Shown: in pieces, positions 39,748-49,256 of the stretch
Layout of the letters: the number at the start of each line of letters is the position of its first letter
How positions within the stretch are numbered: position 1 is the first letter of the stretch
From: CAZGRP01 sp964527995
Lineage (GTDB): Bacteria; Zhuqueibacterota; Zhuqueibacteria; Oceanimicrobiales; CAZGRP01
DNA: 64,000 nucleotides
Direction: 5' to 3'
Assembly (NCBI GenBank): GCA_964527995.1
Contig: CAZGRP010000019.1
Coordinates: 5,807 to 69,806, forward strand
Notes under the pieces: model-generated
Databases searched by the model: none
Seen by the model: only the letters and a program-made list of their open reading frames with translations
What the model was told of the DNA's origin: nothing
Made by a program: the position numbers and the translations under genes

Positions 39748-41271
39748 CTAGCGCAGCCCGAGGCGCTCCATCTTCTTCTGCAACCCCAGGCGGCTCAGGC
39801 CGAGGGCTCTGGCAACACGGCTCTTGTTGCCGTCGTAGCGGTCGAGCGCTTCGATGATCATGCGGCGCTCCAGCCGGTCAACGGCCCGGCGCAGGTCTTC
39901 GCCGTCCGCGTGGGCTTCCGCCTGCGGGCTCGTCCCCGGGAAGCGTATCTTCGCCGACAAGTCCTTCGGGCCGATGGTGCTGCCGTCGGCCACCAGCGTC
40001 AGGGCGCGCTCGACCTCGTTTTCGAGTTCGCGCACATTCCCCGGCCAAGGGTATGCGCAGAGCAGCGAAATCGCCTCCTCAGAAAAGCCCGCCACTCTCT
40101 TGCCGAGAACCGGTGCATACTTGTCGAGAAAGTGAGACGCCAGAAGCGGAATGTCGTCGGCACGCGCCCGCAGCGGCGGCAGCCGCAGCTCGAGGACTCC
40201 CAGACGGTAGTAGAGGTCCTCGCGGAAACGGCCCGCCTTCATTTCCTCGTCGAGGTTCTTGTTGGTGGCGGCGATCACCCGGACATTCACGGCGATCTCC
40301 CGGTTCCCGCCGACGCGACGGATGCGGCGCTCCTGCAGGGCCCGGAGGATCTTTGCCTGAGCTGTCGGCGGCATATCACCGATCTCGTCGAAGAACAGGG
40401 TGCCGCCCTCGGCCTGCTCGAAAAAGCCGATGTGCTTCTTCACCCCCGTGGCCACGCCTGCCTCGATTCCAAAAAGTTCGGACTCGATCAGGTTCTCGGG
40501 CAAGGCCGAAATGTTTACCGGCACGAAGGGGCCGTCGCTGCGCGGCCCGAGGTAGTGCAGGATCTTCGCCACCAACTCCTTGCCGGTCCCGGTCTCGCCG
40601 TAGATCAACACGTTCGCCGGGCTCTGTGCAAATCGCTCGATCTCGGCGAGCACCCGCTGCACCGCCTCGCTGCGGCCGACAAAGGTGTCGCCGATGTACT
40701 GCTTCTTCACCTCCGCCCGCAAAGCGACATTTTCCCTGCGAAGCCGTTCCTGCGCCTCCTTCAGTTCGTCGTATAGGCGCAGATTCTCCAGGGCTGTGGC
40801 GGCAAAGGACATCGCCGCTTCGACAAGCTCCTGATCGCTGCTGTTGTACGGTTCACCGGAGAGCCGCGGGCCGAGGAAGAAGCCACCAGTGTGCGCCCCC
40901 TCGGAGCCGAATTCCACCCACAAGACACGCCCCAAGGCATCGCCGCGAAGATCCGCCAGTGCTTTCAGCAATCGCTGCTGCCGTTTCTCCGCCGTCAGGC
41001 TGGCAAAGCTCGGCGTCGCCACGACCGTCTGCAGACGCTTCAGCGATTCCGGCTCGAAACCGCGCGCAGTTGCAATCTGCCAGACGCTGTCCGCTTCCAG
41101 GGCGACCAGGCCCTGTGTCGCCCCAAAGGTGCCGCTGAGAATCGACAGCAGATGGCGAAAGACGTCTCCAGCCTCGCGGCACTGGCTCAGCGCCCGGGCC
41201 ACCTCGTACAGCGTCCGAAGCTGGAAAACCTCGCGCTCCAGCCGCCACTGGGGTTCGTTTGATGAAGACAT
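39748..41271 (-). CDS. Enhancer-binding-protein-type regulator (GAF, AAA+, Fis) with altered GAFTGA loop
   Basis: 507 residues. N-terminal GAF domain, central AAA+ domain with Walker A (LIYGETGTGKELVAKILHYL) and Walker B (GGTLFFDEIGDMPP), and a C-terminal Fis-type helix-turn-helix (IIEALDRYDGNKSRVARALG). The loop that contacts sigma-54 reads GVATGV instead of GAFTGA. It may therefore act without sigma-54 or belong to a known variant group. It starts four bases below the stop of the GH172-type gene and probably shares its transcript. Confidence 0.9.
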   Translation of the reverse strand: MSSSNEPQWRLEREVFQLRTLYEVARALSQCREAGDVFRHLLSILSGTFGATQGLVALEADSVWQIATARGFEPESLKRLQTVVATPSFASLTAEKRQQRLLKALADLRGDALGRVLWVEFGSEGAHTGGFFLGPRLSGEPYNSSDQELVEAAMSFAATALENLRLYDELKEAQERLRRENVALRAEVKKQYIGDTFVGRSEAVQRVLAEIERFAQSPANVLIYGETGTGKELVAKILHYLGPRSDGPFVPVNISALPENLIESELFGIEAGVATGVKKHIGFFEQAEGGTLFFDEIGDMPPTAQAKILRALQERRIRRVGGNREIAVNVRVIAATNKNLDEEMKAGRFREDLYYRLGVLELRLPPLRARADDIPLLASHFLDKYAPVLGKRVAGFSEEAISLLCAYPWPGNVRELENEVERALTLVADGSTIGPKDLSAKIRFPGTSPQAEAHADGEDLRRAVDRLERRMIIEALDRYDGNKSRVARALGLSRLGLQKKMERLGLR

Positions 41272-41274
41272 TTT

Positions 41275-43353
41275 CTATTCCCGTTCTGCGCCGCGCTGCC
41301 GTCCGGCGGCCGGCTCCGATCTCTTGCCACCCTCCGCAGCAAACCGCAGCTTTCCGTCCAGGTTCGGGATGCGAGCATAGAACCCCCAACCCCCGACGCC
41401 CTGCTCGACCTTGATCAGCAACCGGTTCCAGCCGCTGTTCAGAAGCACGTCCACTCGGTCCTGGTCGGGCCGCGCAGGCCGCTTCACCAGGTGCTCGAGC
41501 ACCCGCTGGCCGTTGACCCACACGCGCACGCCGTCGTCGCTGCCGACGAGGAGGGTGACCCGGCGGTCGTCTGGGGAGTAGACGTAGGACATCCCATAGG
41601 CCACAGCGTATTCGTTGGGCGACAGAAGGCCAGCAAAGTCGACATAGCCCGACTCCGACGCCCGCACTCGCTGCCATGCAGCCTGCCGGCCGGCCTTCGC
41701 CGGATACGTCGCACCCAGGTCGATCTCTTTTTCGGGCGGATATTCCACCGCCAGCCCCTGCGTGTCCTCAATCCCCCTTGGATTGTCGAACGGGCCGATG
41801 ATGTACCAGTCGGAAATGAATTTGCGCACCGGCGTAATGACCAGACCGGCCAGCTCGAAGCTGCTGTCCTCGGCTGCGATGCTGAGCTGAGAGCTACCTG
41901 CGGTGAGGATCGCCTGTCCAAGAAGAATCGGCCCGGCCAGCTCCATTGTAGCGGCTGCAGCATCGACCGAGCCGAATTGGCGGCCGTCGAGCACGAAGCG
42001 CGCCTTGCCGCCACCCGGACGGCGCAAGAGGAAGGCCGCCACACTGTACCTGTCCGTCACCGGCACCGTGAACTGCAGGTCCACCTGGGGCCGCCGAGGC
42101 GTAAGTCGAATAGCCGACAACTTCTGCCCGCCGGGCCGGTAGTAAAGCAGGCTGTCGATGGTGGCCCGGTCCCGCTGCCGCGGAGAGAGAAGGTCGGCGG
42201 CATCCCGGTAGCCCTCCGGAAGGGTGATCGCAAACGGCAACCTCTCTGCCACCGGCGGGATCTGCCCGAACGGTTTGTGCGGATCGAGTTGGTACCAATA
42301 GGCGACGCTCGACCAATCATCGCCGCGATCGTTGGCGTGGCCATGCTCCAAGGTCACTCTGATGGAGCGCCGGAACGGAATCGGATCGGTGAGATGGAAG
42401 CGGTAGACCGAGGCCTTGTCACCAGCGTCATACCCTTCCTCCTGCAACACTGTGCCGTAAAAAGGACCGTTGGCCGGGCGGATCCCCCAGGCATCGCAGA
42501 AGTAATCCTCGCTGCCTGTGCCATGCAGGGAGGGCTTGCTCTCGCCATCGATATAGATCATGTCGTCCCCCTCTCCCCACCATCCCGGCTTGCGGTTGAG
42601 CACGCTCAGCGTGCAGCCGATGTAGTGACCACGCCCCTTGGCATCGAGGATCACGTAGTTGGGCGATCCCGGCTGGTTTGGCATTTTCTGGTTGTACTTG
42701 GCGTGGAAGTGCGGCATCGGAGTTGATGGCGCTTGATCGTAGAGACGATAGTCGATGTAGTAGTAAAAAGCGCCGATCGCCTGGCTTCCCTCGTTGGTCA
42801 CTTCGATTCTTGCTGACTCATTGAACGGCATGGGAATAAAGGAGTTCCGGGCCCTTCCCTTGGACGTGACCGTGAACAGGAGGGACCACCAGTTGCGGTC
42901 GAGACCGTGGCCGACGCCGAAAAAATCGCCCAGCGGCACCTCGACGCATGGATCCGGGTTGCCGTCCCAGTACATCCGCAGAATGATCTTTTTCGAATAG
43001 AATGGTTCCGCCGCGATCGTGAACCAGAGATGGGTGATGACGCCGGCACCGCGGATATCGGCCAGGGTAACGGTCGCGCCGGCAGGGATATGCAGGCGGT
43101 CGTCGTTCCCTCCAGTGGTGTCGTAGCTGGAGACCCGGTGGGCCGTGTAGGATTTGAGATTGGGCAGCGATTCCAGCAGGCCCGCCGCAGTGGGGAGCTC
43201 ATCGGCCGGACGGAAAGCAGCGGGCGCCCCAACTGCCTGCGACACCGGAGTGGTGGTCTGCTGGCGCGGTTGAGTCGAGAACAGAATCACAGCCGCCACA
43301 GAGACGGCGGCAACCAGAAAGACGGCTATCAGCACTCGGGTGGTGCTTCTCAT
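41275..43353 (-). CDS. DUF2961 (GH172-type) exported protein with C-terminal PA14-like region
   Basis: 692 residues. Signal/anchor helix (VLIAVFLVAAVSVAAVILFS), DUF2961 core with YDTTGGNDDRLHIPAGATVT, VEVPLGDFFGVGHG, YIDGESKPSLHGTGSEDYFC and FRRSIRVTLEHGHANDRGDD, the signatures of glycoside hydrolase family 172. A C-terminal segment (VTLLVGSDDGVRVWVNGQRV) is PA14-like. Probably acts on extracellular glycans. The ATG at 43353 has GAGGGAGGG upstream. Confidence 0.85.
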   Translation of the reverse strand: MRSTTRVLIAVFLVAAVSVAAVILFSTQPRQQTTTPVSQAVGAPAAFRPADELPTAAGLLESLPNLKSYTAHRVSSYDTTGGNDDRLHIPAGATVTLADIRGAGVITHLWFTIAAEPFYSKKIILRMYWDGNPDPCVEVPLGDFFGVGHGLDRNWWSLLFTVTSKGRARNSFIPMPFNESARIEVTNEGSQAIGAFYYYIDYRLYDQAPSTPMPHFHAKYNQKMPNQPGSPNYVILDAKGRGHYIGCTLSVLNRKPGWWGEGDDMIYIDGESKPSLHGTGSEDYFCDAWGIRPANGPFYGTVLQEEGYDAGDKASVYRFHLTDPIPFRRSIRVTLEHGHANDRGDDWSSVAYWYQLDPHKPFGQIPPVAERLPFAITLPEGYRDAADLLSPRQRDRATIDSLLYYRPGGQKLSAIRLTPRRPQVDLQFTVPVTDRYSVAAFLLRRPGGGKARFVLDGRQFGSVDAAAATMELAGPILLGQAILTAGSSQLSIAAEDSSFELAGLVITPVRKFISDWYIIGPFDNPRGIEDTQGLAVEYPPEKEIDLGATYPAKAGRQAAWQRVRASESGYVDFAGLLSPNEYAVAYGMSYVYSPDDRRVTLLVGSDDGVRVWVNGQRVLEHLVKRPARPDQDRVDVLLNSGWNRLLIKVEQGVGGWGFYARIPNLDGKLRFAAEGGKRSEPAAGRQRGAERE

Positions 43354-43568
43354 CCGTGCGATCCCTCCCTCGCCATGGTCACTTTCGGAGAACTTCGCTG
43401 CGGGAATCACGCCCGGCGCCAGACCGCGGGCGCCAGCCAAGGTAACGTGAGCGACGAGCTCGAACGCCGCGGCGGCGTCCTCGGGCTACAAGATAACGTC
43501 TGCAAGGGCGGGAAGCAAGATAAAAACCGGTTGGAGAGAGGGTTCAGGTCGGCGCCGTGTCACCAAAC

Positions 43569-43598
43569 TAAAAAGCCCCGGCCATCAGACCGGGGCTT
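43569..43598 (-). terminator. Rho-independent terminator of the cold shock gene
   Basis: Minus-strand 9-bp stem AAGCCCCGG / CCGGGGCTT with an 8-base loop, leading into TTTT. It lies 20 bases after the csp stop codon. Confidence 0.9.
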
Positions 43599-43618
43599 GA
43601 AATCGGCTGGTTCGTGGG

Positions 43619-43819
43619 TTAGATTCTGCGAACGCTGTTGGCCTGCAGGCCTTTCGGGCCTTGCTCAACTTCGAACTCGACGCGATCGCCTTCGTTCAGA
43701 GTCCTGAATCCTTCACCGACAATCGAGCTATAGTGCACGAAGACGTCATCGCCCGAATCGCGGCGGATGAATCCATACCCCTTGGCTTCGTTGAACCACT
43801 TCACCGTTCCTTGTTCCAT
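43619..43819 (-). CDS. Cold shock protein (CspA family)
   Basis: 66 residues: MEQGTVKWFNEAKGYGFIRR, then DVFVHYSSI and GPKGLQANSV, i.e. both RNP motifs of a single-domain cold-shock RNA chaperone. Own promoter and terminator. A leader of about 200 bases precedes it, typical of csp genes. The longer open frame upstream is not coding; AAAGGAG precedes the chosen ATG. Confidence 0.96.
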   Translation of the reverse strand: MEQGTVKWFNEAKGYGFIRRDSGDDVFVHYSSIVGEGFRTLNEGDRVEFEVEQGPKGLQANSVRRI

Positions 43820-44027
43820 GAGAGTGCTCCTTTGGGCTCTGCCCAGCATAGGGTTTTTGGTAATGTAACACCAGCTTTTTGACGCTTGCCACAAACCTCG
43901 CCGCGAGCCACTCTCTTTCAAGCGGAGCCATCTCGACGAAGCCATGTGTTTGCCGGGACCCTAGAGGTACTCCCATAGCGAAACACGGTCCGAAGCGCAA
44001 AAACGGTGTCCTGTTTATTGCGGCAGT

Positions 44028-44056
44028 AAGGTACGACATAAGTTCCGAAAATGCAA
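44028..44056 (-). promoter_or_regulatory. Sigma-70 promoter of the cold shock gene
   Basis: Minus-strand TTGCAT (44051-44056), 17-base spacer, TACCTT (44028-44033). The resulting untranslated leader is about 200 bases. Confidence 0.5.
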
Positions 44057-44093
44057 GGGATGCGAGAAGAATCTTTCAATTTTTCGCTGCCGC

Positions 44094-44375
44094 CTAAGGC
44101 AGACGGCGCACCGTGTAGTAGTGCGCCGCTGTGAACACCAGATAGGCTCCGAGGAGCATATAAAAGGTGTTCCGATACAGATACCCAAGTACGATGACCA
44201 GAGCGCCAAGGGCAGTCAGAACGCCGGTGCTCAGCTTCCAGACGGCAGACACCTGGCGCCGCTCGGCGATCGGGTTGCGCACCAGCCGTACCATCGATAC
44301 CACCCAGCGGCCGACGGCAAAGGCCACCAGCAAGCCGAGAAGCACCATCAGCAGCGACGTCGTGGTCTTTCCCAT
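44094..44375 (-). CDS. Hypothetical membrane protein, three helices
   Basis: 93 residues. Helices at about 7-27 (SLLMVLLGLLVAFAVGRWVV), 48-66 (GVLTALGALVIVLGYLY) and 70-86. No family recognised. Its position next to the PspA gene, beyond an assembly gap, would fit an envelope role, but the gap breaks the link. Confidence 0.6.
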   Translation of the reverse strand: MGKTTTSLLMVLLGLLVAFAVGRWVVSMVRLVRNPIAERRQVSAVWKLSTGVLTALGALVIVLGYLYRNTFYMLLGAYLVFTAAHYYTVRRLP

Positions 44376-44403
44376 AGAAGTTCCTTCGCAATTCCCGCCA
44401 GCC

Positions 44404-44503
44404 NNNNNNNNNNNNNNNNNNNNNNNNNNNNNNNNNNNNNNNNNNNNNNNNNNNNNNNNNNNNNNNNNNNNNNNNNNNNNNNNNNNNNNNNNNNNNNNNN
44501 NNN
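44404..44503. other. Assembly gap of 100 N
   Basis: Run of N placed by the assembler, flanked by CCAGCC on both sides. The size is nominal. It lies between the small membrane protein and the pspA-like gene. Confidence 0.99.
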
Positions 44504-44518
44504 CCAGCCGCAGCGCGG

Positions 44519-45229
44519 CTAACCCTCGATGCCCATCTTCTTCTTCAACTCAGCGAGAGAATCGGAGGCCTTTGCAGAGGCCGGTGACTCCAGCACTCTA
44601 TCGATCTCCTCATCAAGACCCAGGCTGGCTTCGGAAATCTCGCCGTAGGCTTCGGCCAGAGATTCTTCCTCTTCGACTTTGTTCTTCATCTTCTCCAACA
44701 TCGCGATGGTGCCGCTGGAGTCCACCTTGGTGAGCTGCTGGTTGATCTTGCGCATCGAGGTGGCGGTGCGGGCGCGCGCCCTCAGCGTCACCAACTCGTT
44801 CTCGTAGCGGGTGACCGTCTGCCTGAGCTTCTCGACCTTGGCCTGAAGCTGGTCCGCCATCTGCTGTTGCGCCTTCTGGTCGGCCATCAGGGAGCTGGCG
44901 CGCTGCAGCGCCTCCTCTTTCTTGGCCAGTGCCTCCGTAGCCAGGCGTTCGGCCTCGGCTTCGTCCAGCTCGCCGCTTTTCATCTTCTGCAGAAGAAGCA
45001 TCGCCTTGCGCTCGTAGTCGCGCGCCAGCTTCTTCTGGTCTTCAGCATCCTTGCGCAGCCGAATCGCCGTGGCCTTGACCTGGGCGAGACTGGTCATCGC
45101 CCCCTGCAGGTCTTTCTTCAGATCACGGATCCCCTGCTCGGTCATCTTGATGGGATCTTCGAGCTTGTCGACGAGGGTGTGTGCCTCCGCCTGTCCAACC
45201 TTGAATACACGCTGAAAGATACTCGCCAT
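44519..45229 (-). CDS. pspA: PspA/IM30 family membrane-stress protein
   Basis: 236 residues, almost entirely helical coiled coil: MASIFQRVFKVGQAEAHTLV, EDPIKMTEQGIRDLKKDLQG, then long heptad stretches. This is the ESCRT-III-like membrane-binding protein that stabilises damaged inner membrane. Last gene of an eleven-gene same-strand run starting at 53994. TAGGAGG precedes the ATG. No PspF-type regulator is adjacent. Confidence 0.93.
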   Translation of the reverse strand: MASIFQRVFKVGQAEAHTLVDKLEDPIKMTEQGIRDLKKDLQGAMTSLAQVKATAIRLRKDAEDQKKLARDYERKAMLLLQKMKSGELDEAEAERLATEALAKKEEALQRASSLMADQKAQQQMADQLQAKVEKLRQTVTRYENELVTLRARARTATSMRKINQQLTKVDSSGTIAMLEKMKNKVEEEESLAEAYGEISEASLGLDEEIDRVLESPASAKASDSLAELKKKMGIEG

Positions 45230-45258
45230 GATTGCCTCCTATCCTGCTTGGATGGTTT

Positions 45259-45654
45259 CTAGCGTTTGGAATATTCCAACAGCTCGCTGCCGTACTCGGC
45301 CAGCGCCAGAGAGAGCGCCCGCACCGATCCTTCGAGCTCGTTGCGGTCCAGGTGCTCCAACTGCAGCGTGTCCCGCCAGAACAGGTACTTGCCTTCCTCG
45401 TCCAGGGCAAAAGCGCCATGAACCAGCGTCCTGTTCCACTGCAGCAGCTTCTTGAAAAACTCCGCCGAGTCCTGTGGCACTTCCATGATCAGTTGTTCGA
45501 GGACGACAATGGGCGGCTCGCAATCGATGATCAGATTGCGGATACCGCTGTCCTCATCCTCCACAACCACCAGTTCCTCCGGTTCGTCCTCATCAACGAT
45601 GTTGAGATCCAGGTCAAGCAAGTAGTTCTTGACCAAGTCGAGATTCTTGGACAT
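45259..45654 (-). CDS. YbjN domain protein
   Basis: 131 residues. Acidic N-terminus (LDLNIVDEDEPEELVVVEDE) and a type-III-secretion-chaperone-like fold: IVVLEQLIMEVPQDSAEFFK, LQWNRTLVHGAFALDEEGK and FWRDTLQLEHLDRNELEG. YbjN-type proteins are regulators or chaperone-like. It is 29 bases upstream of the PspA gene. GGAGGAACCAA precedes the ATG. Confidence 0.82.
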   Translation of the reverse strand: MSKNLDLVKNYLLDLDLNIVDEDEPEELVVVEDEDSGIRNLIIDCEPPIVVLEQLIMEVPQDSAEFFKKLLQWNRTLVHGAFALDEEGKYLFWRDTLQLEHLDRNELEGSVRALSLALAEYGSELLEYSKR

Positions 45655-45819
45655 TGTTTGGTTCCTCCTTCTTCGTCGGTAAGCGGGCCACCGCGCCGCC
45701 CGGTCGTGATTGGGCTGCGCCGTCATTGGTCATTGGGCTACGCCGTCGATGGAGCTTGATAGCGATGTCATCGAGGTCTTTCCGACCCCCCTGATCCATC
45801 GCAGTCAACCGCCAGCTGC

Positions 45820-46203
45820 CTACTTCTGGTTGCCGCCACCCCCGAGCCTCTTCTCCAGCTCCTCATACGCCCGGTTGAGGCCTTGGGTCAGTTCGGTGGC
45901 GATGCGGCGCTTCTGTGGATCGGTCGAGTGGAGATCGGGATGGTATTTCCGTAAGAGGCGCTTCCACCCCCGGTGCACCGTCTCCAGGTCCGAGCCATAG
46001 GGCACCTCCAGGTTGGCATAATAACCCGCCAGCACTGGGTCCACATCAGACCTAGGCTCGGCTGATCGTTCCCTGCGGCCGCCGCCCTGGAAAGTGCGCG
46101 AGCCGGGCTCACTGCTCTGCCGGCGCCACCGACCTTCTTCCGGCGCCAGACCGGCACGCAGGCCGGCACGCAAAATGTGGATAAGACGAACGAGTAAGGA
46201 CAT
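45820..46203 (-). CDS. J-domain (DnaJ-like) protein
   Basis: 127 residues. The C-terminal half is a J domain: YYANLEVPYGSDLETVHRGW, KRLLRKYHPDLHSTDP with the HPD motif, and QGLNRAYEELEKRL. The N-terminal half has a hydrophobic start and a Gly/Arg-rich linker. Would recruit an Hsp70 partner. Its position in the PspA unit points to client delivery at the membrane. A Met two codons upstream is also possible. Confidence 0.88.
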   Translation of the reverse strand: MSLLVRLIHILRAGLRAGLAPEEGRWRRQSSEPGSRTFQGGGRRERSAEPRSDVDPVLAGYYANLEVPYGSDLETVHRGWKRLLRKYHPDLHSTDPQKRRIATELTQGLNRAYEELEKRLGGGGNQK

Positions 46204-46385
46204 GTTCAAAGCTCTCGGGCTGCAGGCGACGGTATCCGACTTCGGCCGCGAACAGGAGCAGCGACAAGCGACAATCGCAGAGACGCGCCGCCCCCTATCG
46301 TCGACCGGTATGCCACGCCAGGACCCGCGGTTCTGTCAACGCCTCCGCAGGAGTCCGATTTTCCGGCGCTCTTCGAGCCTCCAGG

Positions 46386-47414
46386 CTAGCCCAAGGACTG
46401 CGGCCTTCCCTCCGAGATCACAATCAGATGGTCACCACTCTCGACCTGAAAATCGGCCGGTGGATTCGAAATCACTTCACCCTGACCTCCCCTCTGAACG
46501 CCGAGAATGATGCTCTGGTGGTCGCGCTTCATATCCGTAAAGATCTCCAGGAAAGGTCGCCCTGCCATATCGGCCCGCACCGGCACTTTGTAGAGATCGT
46601 TGCCAAACCGCGAGCTGAGTAGTTCCGACAGCACCTTGGAGATGCCGTGGTCGAGCGCGGCGCGCGACATCAACTTGGTGCTGAATTCGCTGCCGACGAT
46701 GATCTCGTTGGCGTGCGCCCGTTCGCAGTGACGAACGTTCGACTCCTCGACGAGTTCCACGATCGTGTATACGTCCGGGTTGAGGCTCTCGACGGTCAGC
46801 GTCGTCAACACCGCCTTGGCATCGCGGGCGTTGTTGTCGAGGCGGTCATCACCCAGAATCAACACGGTGCTGGCCTTCTGCAGGTTCGCCCGCGACAAGG
46901 TCTCCTCGGTGACCTCGCCCTGAATAAAGTACAGGTTCTGATCGTCGATGGGCTTGACCTCGATGTCGGCAATCAACACCACGGGCAGGGTCTCGGCCCG
47001 CGGGTCCGAGCGCAGCTCCTGCAGAATCTCCCGGGCCCGATGGTTCCACTGGCACAGAATCATGTGCTTTTCGAATTGGAAAGAATGCATGCCGCGTTCT
47101 TCCTTCAGCTTCCTTTCTACGAAGATGCTGGCAATGGTTGCGGTGAACATCCCCAGGATGCCAATACCGAAGAACATGATCAGAACACCGATCATTTTGC
47201 CGCCGACGGTGCTGGGAGTAATGTCGCCGTATCCTACCGTGGTCAGCGTCACGATGCTCCACCACAGCCAGTTTACCAGAGAGTACTTCGGTTCCAGAAT
47301 AGCCAGCCCAACGGTGCTGACCAGGATCATCACCACCAGAATTCCGAGCAGGCGATGCAGCTTTTCGCGTTGCAGAAAATGGACAATTAGGCGAATTCGG
47401 GCTCCCAGTCGCAT
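46386..47414 (-). CDS. Potassium channel with TrkA-N (RCK) domain
   Basis: 342 residues. Two helices around the pore, with selectivity filter TLTTVGYGDITPSTVGG, followed by RCK domains (HMILCQWNHRAREILQEL, VVLIADIEVKPIDDQNLYFI, STVLILGDDRLDNNARDAKA). A gated K+ channel with ligand control. The start lies 24 bases after the stop of the spermidine-synthase-like gene. Confidence 0.9.
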   Translation of the reverse strand: MRLGARIRLIVHFLQREKLHRLLGILVVMILVSTVGLAILEPKYSLVNWLWWSIVTLTTVGYGDITPSTVGGKMIGVLIMFFGIGILGMFTATIASIFVERKLKEERGMHSFQFEKHMILCQWNHRAREILQELRSDPRAETLPVVLIADIEVKPIDDQNLYFIQGEVTEETLSRANLQKASTVLILGDDRLDNNARDAKAVLTTLTVESLNPDVYTIVELVEESNVRHCERAHANEIIVGSEFSTKLMSRAALDHGISKVLSELLSSRFGNDLYKVPVRADMAGRPFLEIFTDMKRDHQSIILGVQRGGQGEVISNPPADFQVESGDHLIVISEGRPQSLG

Positions 47415-47438
47415 GCCGCCGCGCCGTTTCCTCTCATT

Positions 47439-49067
47439 TCAATAAACGTCCCAGGCTCCGTTGCGATAGTAGTCGTACACGGCCAGATCGCGCTCATCGT
47501 TGATCTTGACCGTAGTGAGCTGATCGAGAACGCCCTTGCCGAAATTCAGCATGCTCACCATGGCCTCCTGGTTTAGGAAGCGGGTCTCAATGCGATCGAA
47601 CGTCAGAGCCTCCAGCCGCTGTTTCACCGTCGCCGCGTCCATGCCCGGCGCCTTGTACGCCAGCACCCAACCCCATTCTCCAAGCGTTGGGATATGGTTA
47701 TGGTACGCCACGGCCGGCATACCCGTTGCACGCATCGCTCTCAGAATGGAAAGAAACGCTTTTCTGGAAAACAGGGGACTGGTGGCCTGGGTGACCAGGG
47801 TGCCGCCACGTCCCAGATGCTGCAGTGCCAGTTGGTAGAACTGGCGGCTGTAAAGCCGGGCCAGGCTGATGGTCTTCGGATCGGGAAGATCAACGATGAT
47901 GACATCGTAGATGTGGTCGACGTCTTGAAGGAACACGTAGGCATCGCGGTTGATGACGCGAACACGCGGGTCGTCCAGGGCGTCGCCGTTGAGCTGCAGC
48001 AGCACAGGATGCGTCCTGGCCAACTCTGTCATCGCCGGATCGAGGTCCACCAGGGTCACGCTCTTCACCTCGGCATACTTCAACACTTCCCGGGCCGCCA
48101 GGCCGTCGCCGCCGCCGAGGATCAGAATATCCTCCCGGGAAGCAGCCAGGCCCATCGCCGGATGCACCAGCGGCTCGTGGTAGCGCTCTTCGTCATAGCT
48201 GCTGAACTGCTCATTGCCGTTGAGGTAGAGCCAGTAGTGGTTTTTCCACTGGGTGATGACGATGCGCTGATAGGGCGTCTGCCGCTGGTAAATGATGCGA
48301 TCGCGATACTTGCGCTGTTCGCCGTAGAGTACGACCGGTTCAGCCATGTACGCCAGAATGCCGAGGAAGGCAGGCACCATCAGCACGCCCACGGTCAGCA
48401 TTCGCTTGAACTTCAAGATGCCGCGGTAGCGCAGAAAGAGGGCCGCCGCCACCAGAAAGTTGATGGTCCCCAGGACGATCGGCGTATAGGTCAGCCCCAG
48501 GCGCGGCAGCGCCACGAAGGCGAAAAGCAGGCCTCCAAGAAGAGCCCCGTAGTAGTCCTTCTCCATCACAGAGCTGATGTTGATCCGCAGCTCCTCGAAC
48601 AGGTTGTTCAGCCGCGTGGCCAGCGGCACCTCCAGTCCGATCAGAATGCCGATGGAGATGGACATCAGATAGATGACGGCCGAAATGTTCTGGATGTAGG
48701 CCGCCAAAAAGTAAGTGAGCGTGGCGCTGACGGCACACAGCACCGAGAGCGAGAACTCCACGATGACGAAGGCATCGAGCAGATGGCTGCGGATGTACTT
48801 GCTCAGGCGGCTGCCGATCCCCATGGCGAAGAGCATCAGAGACACGATGAGTGTCCACTGCAGCACGGCGTTTCCCAACAGATAGCTGGCCAGCGTCGAG
48901 AGTACATACTCGGCGACGATGCCTGCCAACCCGGTGGCAAAGATGCAGGCCTTGAGAACGAAGCTCTTGTCGAATCGCCGCCGACCTGAGCTCTCTTGTT
49001 GGATGGACTCTTCCAACGACGAGCGCTGTCCGCTCTGGCCTGCCGAACTTATCGCACGTTCTGCCAT
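47439..49067 (-). CDS. Spermidine-synthase-like protein with N-terminal membrane domain
   Basis: 542 residues. About seven hydrophobic helices (1-235; CIFATGLAGIVAEYVLSTLA etc.) and a C-terminal aminopropyltransferase fold: YQRIVITQWKNHYWLYLNGN, ILILGGGDGLAAREVLKYAE, VTLVDLDPAMTELARTHPVL and DVIIVDLPDPKTISLARLYS. The propylamine donor site looks intact. This membrane-fused form occurs beside DUF350 and PspA-like genes in other bacteria. Confidence 0.88.
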   Translation of the reverse strand: MAERAISSAGQSGQRSSLEESIQQESSGRRRFDKSFVLKACIFATGLAGIVAEYVLSTLASYLLGNAVLQWTLIVSLMLFAMGIGSRLSKYIRSHLLDAFVIVEFSLSVLCAVSATLTYFLAAYIQNISAVIYLMSISIGILIGLEVPLATRLNNLFEELRINISSVMEKDYYGALLGGLLFAFVALPRLGLTYTPIVLGTINFLVAAALFLRYRGILKFKRMLTVGVLMVPAFLGILAYMAEPVVLYGEQRKYRDRIIYQRQTPYQRIVITQWKNHYWLYLNGNEQFSSYDEERYHEPLVHPAMGLAASREDILILGGGDGLAAREVLKYAEVKSVTLVDLDPAMTELARTHPVLLQLNGDALDDPRVRVINRDAYVFLQDVDHIYDVIIVDLPDPKTISLARLYSRQFYQLALQHLGRGGTLVTQATSPLFSRKAFLSILRAMRATGMPAVAYHNHIPTLGEWGWVLAYKAPGMDAATVKQRLEALTFDRIETRFLNQEAMVSMLNFGKGVLDQLTTVKINDERDLAVYDYYRNGAWDVY

Positions 49068-49256
49068 CGTTCCATCCGTTCCGTGCCCGTTCGGTGTCTC
49101 ACGGCCTCACTCCTCGCACAGAAAACAGGTGTTCCACCCTGCCGCGGCGCGGAACAACAGGGGTCCCTTTCCGCTCCTCCGTGTTCATCGGTAGTTGTGC
49201 GGCTTGTGGTCCGTGGCCCCGCCTCGTCCGCTTCAGCTGAGATGCAACGAAACAGA

